The notes under the pieces are model-generated. The model ran no database searches, had not been told where the DNA came from, and saw only the letters and a program-made list of their open reading frames with translations. Shown piece after piece: positions 1-5,426 of a DNA stretch of 5,426 nucleotides. The DNA lies in assembly GCA_013202185.1 (NCBI GenBank), contig JABMSA010000511.1, positions 1 to 5,426 of the forward strand, written 5' to 3'. This DNA is from Planctomycetota bacterium (lineage in GTDB: Bacteria > Planctomycetota > PUPC01 > JABMSA01). The position numbers were made by a program, and so were the translations under genes. The first letter of the stretch is position 1. The number at the start of each line of letters is the position of its first letter.

Positions 1-150
1 AGAAACATCTCCCAACCACTTTTGGGACGTTACCAAGAAGTTTGAGCGCGAAGGGGCTCGCCGTCGCCATCGGCCTCCGCGAAGGCTATGGCTGACAGGA
101 GGCTCTGGCGGGCGGGACGGGGGGCGCGGAGAGGAGTTGAGGAGGAAGCG
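1..150. other. Spacer downstream of mraY, no convincing gene
   Basis: This stretch lies between the mraY stop and the left edge. It contains a perfect 6-bp stem with a 6-nt loop at 10-27 (TCCCAA / TTGGGA). On the minus strand the hairpin is followed by a short, partly T-rich tail (GATGTTTCT), so it could be a weak terminator for mraY, but there is no clean T-run. The part around 40-105 has the look of a dispersed intergenic repeat: several frames stay open, and the heptamer GCGAAGG occurs at 48-54 and 79-85. I remember similar sequence from uncultivated bacterial contigs, but this is memory and not a search. A minus-strand ATG at 70 opens a 23-codon frame to the edge, which I do not accept as a gene. 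Confidence 0.35.
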
Positions 151-1269
151 TCACCTCAGCTTGAGCGTGCAGAGCGCCAGCAGGGCGAAGAGGCCCGAGA
201 GTATCCACAGCCGGACGGTTACTTTTGTTTCGGCGGCTCCCTTGTGGAGCATGCTGTGGTGGAGGGGGGCGCGGAAAAGTATCCTGCGGCCGAGCAGCTT
301 GAGACCGATGTAGTTTTGAATGAAGCTGCTGCCGCACTCGAGCACGAAGAGCCCGCCGGCGATGAAGAAGATTACCTCCTGCTTGCCGAGCAGTGCCATG
401 GAGCCGAGCATTGCGCCGAGCGCCATCGAGCCGGTGTCGCCCATGAAGATCGTGGCCGGGTGGGCGTTGTACCACAGGAAGCCGACGGTTGCCCCGGCGA
501 TGGCGGCGCCCAGGACCATCAGCTCGCCGGCGTTGCGCAGGCCGTAAACGGTGCCTACGTGAGCGGTTGAGGTCGGGAAGTAGCCGAAGTACTGGGCGAA
601 GTCGACACGCCCTGTGATATACCCGAAGGCGCCCAGCACGAGCGCGACGAAGATCACGGGGGCCGCTGCCAGGCCGTCCATGCCGTCGGTGAGGTTCACC
701 GAGTTCGACGTGGCGATCATGAAGAAAACGGCCAGGAGCGCGTAGGCCCAGCCGAGCTGAATGCCGTCCTTGACAAAAGGCAGGTAAAACGACGTCCGCA
801 CGGCGTCGCTTTCGATGGGCGAGAAGGAGTCACTCAGAAACATCACGGCCACAAGCACGGCCATTGTGATCTGGCCGGCGTACTTTATCCCCCGTGAAAT
901 CCCCGCTTCGCTGGATTTTCCACGGATTTTCAACAGGTCGTCCACAAAACCGACCGCCCCGAGCCCCAGGCCGGCGAGGAGAGGAACAAACGTGAAGCTG
1001 GTGAGCTTGCACCACAAGAGGGCGGCTACGAGCACGGCGCCGTAGATCAGTATTCCGCCCATCGTGGGCGTGCCGGCCTTGCCTGCGGCGTTGAGGCCGC
1101 CGAAATCGCGGGCCTGTTCGCACAAGCCTTTCGCCTTCAGGTGGCGAATGAATCGCGGCGCCAGAACCCAGAAGAGGAACGCCGCCGTGATGGCCGCCCC
1201 CAGTGTGCGGGCGAGCAGGCTCATATGCCCGGGCGAGCCCTGAAATAGCGTATAGAGCAAATGGATCAT
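151..1269 (-). CDS. mraY: Phospho-N-acetylmuramoyl-pentapeptide-transferase (lipid I synthase)
   Basis: This integral membrane enzyme transfers phospho-MurNAc-pentapeptide from UDP to undecaprenyl phosphate, giving lipid I and UMP on the cytoplasmic face. The protein is 372 residues (E. coli MraY has 360). Visible family motifs are GTPTMGG (66-72), the Asp pair D110-D111 in VGFVDDLLKIRGK, NLTDGMDGL (192-200), MGDTGS (276-281) and E311-Q318 (ECGSSFIQ). About ten hydrophobic segments are spread from residue 18 to 371, and the end CTLKLR resembles E. coli ATLKVR. Two oddities: the usual PIHHHFE-type motif reads PLHHSML (His337, His338, Ser339), followed by KGAAE instead of KGWPE; and the loop before AGEL is about 11 residues longer than in E. 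coli. The start at 1269 matches the family N-terminus; the frame runs 58 codons further upstream, but that part overlaps the HEAT gene and is not MraY-like. No Shine-Dalgarno sequence is evident, so coupling to the upstream stop (7 nt away) is likely. Confidence 0.96.
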   Translation of the reverse strand: MIHLLYTLFQGSPGHMSLLARTLGAAITAAFLFWVLAPRFIRHLKAKGLCEQARDFGGLNAAGKAGTPTMGGILIYGAVLVAALLWCKLTSFTFVPLLAGLGLGAVGFVDDLLKIRGKSSEAGISRGIKYAGQITMAVLVAVMFLSDSFSPIESDAVRTSFYLPFVKDGIQLGWAYALLAVFFMIATSNSVNLTDGMDGLAAAPVIFVALVLGAFGYITGRVDFAQYFGYFPTSTAHVGTVYGLRNAGELMVLGAAIAGATVGFLWYNAHPATIFMGDTGSMALGAMLGSMALLGKQEVIFFIAGGLFVLECGSSFIQNYIGLKLLGRRILFRAPLHHSMLHKGAAETKVTVRLWILSGLFALLALCTLKLR

Positions 1270-1276
1270 AGCTGCG

Positions 1277-2113
1277 TCAGGTTGCTGCTTTGTTGCGATT
1301 CCAACCGCGCTGCATGTTGATGTAATGCTTGCGGATGCGCGCCGGCTGGGTGTCGGCCGCGCCGTTGAGGATGATCTTCCGCAGCGACGCCATCGCTTTC
1401 GGAAGCGGAAAGTCCGAGCGGCATCCGTCGCTGAGCACGTCAATATTCTCGAGCACCGCGGCCGCTCGGCCGGCGACTGCGCCGTCGCGACAGCTTATCT
1501 CGGCGAGCGCCACGGCCGCCTGATGACGTACCAGCCAGTGTGGGTCGTCTGCCAGTAGCTCGAGCGCCAGCAGGCTTGCATCCGGCTCGCCCGCTCTGCC
1601 GAGGGCCACGGCCACAGCCGCGCGGATTTCGAAGTTTTTCTCGGCGACAAACACGACGGCCTTCCCGTCGGCCTTGAGGTGCAAGACGTTGACCATGAGG
1701 GCCGTCCGCTCGGGCGACGGCTCGAAAAGCTCCGAGAGCGCCCGTGCCGCCTCGCAACGGACCTCCCAGTATCTGTGCGAGAGTGCACCGCGCAAGGCAT
1801 TCTCGACCTCAGGCGTGCGCAGCCCCAGACGCCGGATGGCAGCGGTGGAATTTCGCGTGATTATCCCGACGTCCGCGCCGCTGCGAACCTTCTCGATCAG
1901 GACCGGATAAAACGAGGGTTCCTTGAGCTTCGCGATCAGCTTCGCGGCAACATTGCGGACCTCCCACGAGCTGCTCGCGATGTACTGCGGCAGGCGGTCC
2001 CTCACCGCCGCCTCAGGAATGGGCGACATCTTGAGGAAGGCATCGGCCTCACGAAAAGCGGTTCTGTTAGCGGTAAGCCCGCGCAGAATCTTACCAACAA
2101 GCCCTTTGAGCAT
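1277..2113 (-). CDS. HEAT-repeat protein, probably co-transcribed with mraY
   Basis: This is a 278-residue alpha-solenoid protein of the HEAT / PBS-lyase-like repeat class. About five repeats are visible, with the typical W-x-VR-x-x-A-A-x-A-L pattern: around 40-64 (SSSWEVRNVAAKLIAKL), 82-110, 111-140 (YWEVRCEAARALSEL), 154-185 (NFEIRAAVAVALGRAGE) and 189-207 (PHWLVRHQAAVALAEI). The C-terminal 40 residues are basic and look unstructured. There is no signal peptide, membrane segment or catalytic motif, so a cytoplasmic binding or scaffold role is inferred. Such repeats usually mediate protein contacts; the partner is unknown. The start is ATG at 2113, with GGAA 7 nt upstream; a GTG directly before it (2116) would add one residue. 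The gene ends 7 nt before mraY, which suggests an operon and possibly a cell-wall-related job, but this rests on position only. Confidence 0.88.
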   Translation of the reverse strand: MLKGLVGKILRGLTANRTAFREADAFLKMSPIPEAAVRDRLPQYIASSSWEVRNVAAKLIAKLKEPSFYPVLIEKVRSGADVGIITRNSTAAIRRLGLRTPEVENALRGALSHRYWEVRCEAARALSELFEPSPERTALMVNVLHLKADGKAVVFVAEKNFEIRAAVAVALGRAGEPDASLLALELLADDPHWLVRHQAAVALAEISCRDGAVAGRAAAVLENIDVLSDGCRSDFPLPKAMASLRKIILNGAADTQPARIRKHYINMQRGWNRNKAAT

Positions 2114-2127
2114 CACGGAGTTCCGTG
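2114..2127. promoter_or_regulatory. Inverted repeat touching the HEAT-gene start
   Basis: CACGGA-GT-TCCGTG is a perfect 6-bp dyad with a 2-nt centre. It lies immediately upstream of the ATG at 2113 and includes the only Shine-Dalgarno-like GGAA. It could be a protein-binding site. A 2-nt loop is too tight for the full RNA hairpin, so the innermost pairs would open. A dyad of this size may also occur by chance. Confidence 0.25.
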
Positions 2128-2165
2128 TCAGATTACTGTGTGCCGCACTGCCTGCGAACGCCGCA

Positions 2166-2194
2166 AGTGTACAAGTACATCGTCATGAATGCAA
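2166..2194 (-). promoter_or_regulatory. Possible promoter for the HEAT-mraY pair
   Basis: On the minus strand TTGCAT (2194-2189) and TACACT (2171-2166) are separated by exactly 17 nt. The -10 box matches TATAAT at 4 of 6 positions, while the -35 box matches only TTG, so the case is weak. It would place the transcript start near 2160 and leave a leader of roughly 45 nt before the HEAT start. A stronger-looking TTGAAA lies at 2222-2217 but has no matching -10 box at the right distance. Confidence 0.3.
2168..2179. promoter_or_regulatory. Operator-like dyad TGTACaaGTACA
   Basis: This perfect 5-bp dyad with a 2-nt centre overlaps the proposed -10 box and the spacer of the candidate promoter. The same bases also read as two imperfect direct 8-mers, CAAGTGTA and CAAGTACA (2164-2179). 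The position is where a repressor would block polymerase. No regulator is encoded in the window, and I cannot assign a family to the site. Confidence 0.3.
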
Positions 2195-2280
2195 GGCGGC
2201 TTGAGGAGCGATAACGTTTCAAGGGCCCCGGCGCAGGTACATCCTGACCCACCCCCGTCGGGTTTGCGGTGCATTGGAGG

Positions 2281-2411
2281 GGCGGCGGCCAGGTCGAAGA
2301 TGCCCGCGCGCCAGTAGTGCTGAGCTGGCTGGGGAGAGTGAGCGCGAGGTCGTAGCCGAGTTCCTGTGCCCGCAGTTGGGCGGTTGCGCAGGCAATACCC
2401 TGGCCGCCGCC
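2281..2411. other. 131-nt segment closed by a perfect 13-bp inverted repeat; candidate structured RNA
   Basis: The arm GGCGGCGGCCAGG (2281-2293) is exactly complementary to CCTGGCCGCCGCC (2399-2411). Inside it a second helix pairs 2301-2309 with 2386-2394 (8 of 9 pairs; the exception is C-A on the plus strand but a G-U wobble in a minus-strand RNA). Two local hairpins then fit in the centre: 2310-2314 with 2325-2329, and GCCC/GGGC at 2368-2371 with 2378-2381. The layout is a closing stem, an internal loop, a second stem and a branched interior. No protein-like frame explains the sequence. I see no motifs of SRP RNA, RNase P RNA or tRNA. It could be a leader or 3'-UTR element, a small RNA, or the remnant of a small inverted-repeat element; no target-site duplication is visible. 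Confidence 0.4.
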
Positions 2412-2435
2412 AAGAGTGCAAGAGCGTTTAGTTCT

Positions 2436-2505
2436 CAGCCCCGTAAGGGGCGTACTATTGTTAGCCCAGGGTGGCAGCCCCGTAAGGGGCGTGAACCCTG
2501 GGTAA
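2436..2505. repeat. Tandem 18-nt hairpin unit, second copy nested in a longer stem-loop
   Basis: The 18-mer CAGCCCCGTAAGGGGCGT occurs identically at 2436-2453 and 2475-2492, 39 nt apart. Each copy holds a 5-bp stem GCCCC/GGGGC around GTAA (2438-2451 and 2477-2490). The second copy sits inside an outer stem, CCCAGGGT (2465-2472) with ACCCTGGG (2495-2502), which extends through TTA/TAA if G2464 is bulged. Such AGCCCC...GGGGC and GCCCAGGG...CCCTGGG units resemble dispersed intergenic repeats of PVC-type bacteria, as I recall them. The block begins 22 nt past the stop of the large gene, where it could stabilise or end its mRNA; no U-run follows on that strand. Confidence 0.7.
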
Positions 2506-2514
2506 CGGCTTTTT
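2461..2514 (+). terminator. Possible plus-strand terminator-like hairpin with T5
   Basis: Read on the plus strand, the 2461-2505 stem-loop is followed after four bases (CGGC) by TTTTT at 2510-2514. In this orientation the inner loop is GUAA, a GNRA-type tetraloop, and G2464 can wobble with U2503. This would stop plus-strand transcripts coming from the intergenic region or block transcription into the antisense of the large gene. The 4-nt gap before the T-run and its short length make it weak, and no plus-strand gene is seen upstream. Confidence 0.25.
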
Positions 2515-2526
2515 GCGGAGTCGATC

Positions 2527-5426
2527 TCACTCGAACGTCATCTCGCCCCACTTGTCCGGGTAGAGCCAGGCCTCGTGCGGCAGATCGTTGACGAGATTGG
2601 TGTGCTGGTTGCACCAGTAGGTGCGCGCGGTGTTGATCATGCCGCGCGCGTCGGACGAGATGAAGCCGAGATCGCCGCGAATCGTCACGCCCGGCTTCGG
2701 CGTCAGACCGATGGTCTTGAGAGGCACCGACGCTTCAAGCACGTAGGTGCCGCTGCCTTTCCTGACTGCGACGCGTGCATCGGCGATCACCTCGAGGCGC
2801 TGGAAGATCCTGGTGCCGATGGGCGACGTGAACTTCACAGTCTTCTCGGCGAGTGACGTGTTGTCGATCGGTTTCATCAGCACTGCTACCGGCTTGCCGT
2901 TCAGTTGCGAGAAGACTATCCGCACGTCGCCGGGCTTCGGGTCGCGATGCGGCTCTGCCGCCGCGACGGTGCTCAGTTGCAGATCAACAGCGTCGCCGGT
3001 CTTGAACAAGCGGGTGTAGTCCTTGCCCTCATTGAGCCATGGGGTGGCGTCGCTGACGCGGAAGGCGATATGGAGATTTGCCTCGTCATAGGCCAGCCAG
3101 GCGGTTGCCTGCTCGGGCTGCCCTTCGCGTTTGATCCTGATCTGCGCGTGGTCGCCCCATTCGCCCAGAACGCCATCAAGGTTCGGTACGCCCTTGAGCT
3201 TCTTGATGATGTGTGTTTTGGGCTCGGCTGCAACCTTGGCGCGGTCGGTGTTCTCGCCGTCGGCTTTCACGATAGTGGGCAGATCCACGCTGACCGTGCC
3301 TGCGCTGAATCGCCTGATCGTGTCGAGCCCCTTGACCTCGAGTATCATGCACGCCTCGCGGGCCATGCCGGTGGTCATGCGTATCTTGCCGTCGGCCTGT
3401 TTGCCGAACCAGCCGTTGAACGGCTCGCCACCGATGCTGAAGGTTTCCATCGGCATGCCGATGAGCGATTCCTCCTTCTCGGGGAGTGCTTCAGCAGGGA
3501 GGCGGGCGTCGCGGAACATCGCATCCACGTAGATGCCGTCGGTTGTCATGAAGAAATCCTGGCCAAGGTTGCCGCGCATGGCAAACACCCTGCCTGCGTG
3601 ATCGTTGACGTAGGCCGACCCCATCGTCTTGAGGGGGCCTATGAGAAGGCCGGGCCCGGGCATGGGGGCCCTGTGCGAGCCGTGAACGCCGGGGTAGAGA
3701 TTGGGGTAATACCAATCAATGGTTCCCCTCTCCGGGTTGATGCCGGTGAGCCTTGTGGGGCCTGCGTAACCGACCCAACTCAGCACTATGAGCCGGTCCT
3801 CGCCTGGCATGGGCACGATGTCGCCGTGATCATCGACACCGACGGGCTTGGCGCCCTCGGGTCCGTACACCGGGGCGCCGTCGTCTGTGAAGCGCAACGG
3901 CTTGTGCCGTGTGATGCCGTCTGTGTAAATGGAGAGGTCGGGCCCTATGCGGCCGCCCCATCCGTTTTGCAGTTTGATGGCCGCCTCGCCGCGCTTGCCC
4001 AGCTCGCCGGGATTCTTCGACGGTATGATGATGCATTCGTTGCGCTGCACCTTGCCGTCCTTGTTGGTGTCGTTCCAGTAGCAGCCGTCGTAGCAGTTGA
4101 GGCCGGCCATCTCGCCGGCGGGATTCTCGCGGATGACTCCATAGTGGTCGATCCGGCCGCTGATGTGCGCAACGAGGCATATCGCCGCAACCGGCTGCCA
4201 GCCGCCGTTGCGCTGCATATAAACCACCTGCCCGCCGGCGTCGCGGATATCGTGGGCGTAGAGGTATTCGCGCGTCTTCCCGCTCGCGTTGCCGGCGAAG
4301 CGCTGCGGATTGATATGGGAGCCGGTGGGGATCTCGAAGCATTCGCCTTTGTCGCGATCAGGCACCCACATCACCTGCGTTATCTCCCAGGTGCGGTCTT
4401 CCTTGTTGAGCTTGAACTCGACAGGCCCGCAGTAAGCGAACTCGGGATTGGTATCGTGAAGGTAACAACTGGTGCCCGCGTAGCCGGTATTGCCGATGTA
4501 GTCGCGAACGAGCTTGCCGTCCTTTCCCCACACCGAAACGCGGCGCGGGTAGTTCCAGTTCTCGACGACCCACACGTTGCCCTTGCTGTCGGCGGCGACG
4601 GAACTCATCTGGACCATCGCCTGCTTGTCGAAAGCTCCGCGTATGGGGCGCCCGCCCTTTTTGCCGCAGGTGTAGATCGGCTCTCCGCCTCTCGGGCTGA
4701 AGGCTTTCACCTGGCTGTCGGGGCCGACGTCGGCGACCAGGATGTTGCCGTCGTTGTCGGTGGTGATGGCGACGGGCCTTTCCAGGGTTCCGGCGATGAT
4801 CGGCTCGAGAGCGCGGTCGTCGGGCGCCAGCAGGTTCAGCCGGCCGTCGGCCAGAACATAGAGTCGCCCGTCTTTGTCATACGCTACGTCCTCTATTGCG
4901 CGGACGGCGATTCTCTGCTTCAGCTCAGCGGACGAAGAATCGAGAATGGCAAGCACTCCGCCGCTCATCGCCAGGGCGAGTCCGTTCTTGTGGACGGCCA
5001 TGCCCACGACTTGGCCGGGCGGATTGCCGCCGAATATCTGCTCGAGCGGAAGATCGAACGGCCGGGGCCTCTCGCCTGATACGAATGGCTGATACGAGCC
5101 GTCCTTCGCGGCGAATCGGCAGAGGGTATCCTCGACATACCAGCCGCTCACGAACGCATAGACGTATGTGGCATCTGCGGCCAGCTTGCCGATGCCGCGC
5201 CGGTCTCCCCAGCGTTTGCGTCCCGACGGATCCAGGCCGATGATGCCGCTGCCGCCTTCTGCGCCGGGCCACGTTACGATCATCCAGTCTGCGGCGGCCG
5301 CCACGTTGTTAGGTGCGGCGTGATCGGCGCCCCACGCGCCGGAGCCGTCCTTCACGCGCCACGGCGGCGTGCCGGGGTTGTAGAAGCACATCTCGTATTC
5401 GGCGCCCAGGCCCTTGTGAGTAAGGC
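2527..5426 (-). CDS. Large NHL/propeller protein with an EF-hand-like loop and C-terminal CBM9/DOMON-like domain, 5' partial
   Basis: The frame is open to the right edge; 965 codons are visible, and the Met at 5391 (residue 1 here) is probably internal, since the 11 codons before it are also open. The true start and any signal peptide lie outside. Residues 30-300 contain propeller-type strands with NHL-like D-G-[NR]-[LIV]-x-V cores (YDKDGRLYVL 171-180, TDNDGNILVA 211-220, ADSKGNVWVV 267-276). A middle region with many Cys, Trp and Tyr holds a textbook 12-residue EF-hand loop, DTNKDGKVQRNE (441-452). Residues 535-620 look again like propeller blades (GINPERGTIDWYYPN). From about 727 to the end comes a CBM9/DOMON-like beta-sandwich: DGVLGEW, AYDEANLHIAFRVSD, TGDAVDLQL and the typical ending WLYPDKWGEMTFE. 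The role is inferred: exported, calcium-binding, perhaps binding polysaccharide or other surface ligands. No catalytic residues are recognised. Confidence 0.85.
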   Translation of the reverse strand, partial: LTHKGLGAEYEMCFYNPGTPPWRVKDGSGAWGADHAAPNNVAAAADWMIVTWPGAEGGSGIIGLDPSGRKRWGDRRGIGKLAADATYVYAFVSGWYVEDTLCRFAAKDGSYQPFVSGERPRPFDLPLEQIFGGNPPGQVVGMAVHKNGLALAMSGGVLAILDSSSAELKQRIAVRAIEDVAYDKDGRLYVLADGRLNLLAPDDRALEPIIAGTLERPVAITTDNDGNILVADVGPDSQVKAFSPRGGEPIYTCGKKGGRPIRGAFDKQAMVQMSSVAADSKGNVWVVENWNYPRRVSVWGKDGKLVRDYIGNTGYAGTSCYLHDTNPEFAYCGPVEFKLNKEDRTWEITQVMWVPDRDKGECFEIPTGSHINPQRFAGNASGKTREYLYAHDIRDAGGQVVYMQRNGGWQPVAAICLVAHISGRIDHYGVIRENPAGEMAGLNCYDGCYWNDTNKDGKVQRNECIIIPSKNPGELGKRGEAAIKLQNGWGGRIGPDLSIYTDGITRHKPLRFTDDGAPVYGPEGAKPVGVDDHGDIVPMPGEDRLIVLSWVGYAGPTRLTGINPERGTIDWYYPNLYPGVHGSHRAPMPGPGLLIGPLKTMGSAYVNDHAGRVFAMRGNLGQDFFMTTDGIYVDAMFRDARLPAEALPEKEESLIGMPMETFSIGGEPFNGWFGKQADGKIRMTTGMAREACMILEVKGLDTIRRFSAGTVSVDLPTIVKADGENTDRAKVAAEPKTHIIKKLKGVPNLDGVLGEWGDHAQIRIKREGQPEQATAWLAYDEANLHIAFRVSDATPWLNEGKDYTRLFKTGDAVDLQLSTVAAAEPHRDPKPGDVRIVFSQLNGKPVAVLMKPIDNTSLAEKTVKFTSPIGTRIFQRLEVIADARVAVRKGSGTYVLEASVPLKTIGLTPKPGVTIRGDLGFISSDARGMINTARTYWCNQHTNLVNDLPHEAWLYPDKWGEMTFE

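Noticed and set aside
1..70. Minus-strand ATG at 70 with GGAGG upstream, open to the left edge
   Set aside because: The GGAGG is only 3 nt from the ATG, just 23 codons are visible, the peptide does not resemble MurD or another expected neighbour, and the area looks repeat-like.
1270..1443. An N-terminal extension of 58 codons for MraY
   Set aside because: It overlaps the HEAT gene in another frame, is rich in Arg and Ser and unlike any MraY N-terminus; MIHLL at 1269 fits the family start.
1679..2188. Plus-strand frame of 169 codons across the HEAT gene
   Set aside because: It has the same mirror register with the minus-strand gene and no protein family features; the minus frame shows regular HEAT repeats.
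2281..2411. Miniature transposable element with 13-bp terminal inverted repeats
   Set aside because: No target-site duplication is visible next to the arms and no second copy exists in the window; kept only as an alternative to a structured RNA.
2128..2421. Minus-strand 97-codon frame in the intergenic region
   Set aside because: Its composition is that of a random frame, it has no domain, and it crosses the inverted-repeat structure and the candidate promoter.
2436..2505. CRISPR array
   Set aside because: There are only two copies, each an 18-nt hairpin with a 21-nt gap, and no cas genes are nearby; the gap is part of an outer stem.
2274..2591. Plus-strand 105-codon frame over the intergenic hairpins
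   Set aside because: It runs through the repeat units and into the antisense of the large gene; its peptide is a translation of the repeats, not of a gene.
2905..5079. A 724-codon open frame on the plus strand, antisense to the large gene
   Set aside because: It is in exact codon-to-codon register with the minus-strand gene, so stops appear only opposite TTA, CTA or TCA codons, which are rare in GC-rich genes. The product has no recognisable domain, while the minus frame has clear NHL, EF-hand and CBM9-like motifs.

Overview
The window is GC-rich bacterial DNA carrying three protein genes, all on the minus strand. Read in the direction of transcription (right to left) they are: (1) a large secreted-type protein whose 5' end lies beyond the right edge (2527-5426); (2) a 278-residue HEAT-repeat protein (1277-2113); and (3) mraY, the lipid I synthase of peptidoglycan assembly (151-1269). 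The combination of a long NHL/propeller protein ending in a CBM9/DOMON-like domain, GC-rich codon use and AGCCCCGTAAGGGGCG-type intergenic stem-loops suggests an uncultivated member of the Planctomycetota or the wider PVC group. This assignment is an inference from gene style and was not tested by any search.

Region by region (left to right). Positions 1-150 lie downstream of mraY and hold no convincing gene, only a small hairpin (10-27) and sequence that resembles dispersed intergenic repeats. Positions 151-1269 are mraY. It keeps the aspartate motifs of the family but has an altered C-terminal histidine motif (HHS instead of HHH) and about 11 extra residues in a periplasmic loop. Positions 1277-2113 encode the HEAT-repeat protein, 7 nt from the mraY start, so the two genes probably share a transcript. 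Positions 2114-2526 are the only long gene-free stretch (413 nt), and it is rich in structure. It contains a possible promoter with an operator-like dyad, a 131-nt segment closed by a perfect 13-bp inverted repeat, and two copies of an 18-nt hairpin unit, one inside a larger stem-loop. Positions 2527-5426 are the large propeller/EF-hand/CBM9-like gene.

How the genes fit together. mraY makes the first membrane-bound cell-wall intermediate. The HEAT protein is likely a cytoplasmic scaffold or adaptor made with it, but nothing in its sequence gives a specific activity. The large gene looks functionally unrelated: an exported, probably calcium-binding, carbohydrate- or surface-associated protein. 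It is separated from the mraY pair by the structured intergenic region. The usual mraY neighbours murF and murD are not visible here. The observation most worth following is the structured intergenic region (2281-2505); no defence, CRISPR or mobile system is evident.
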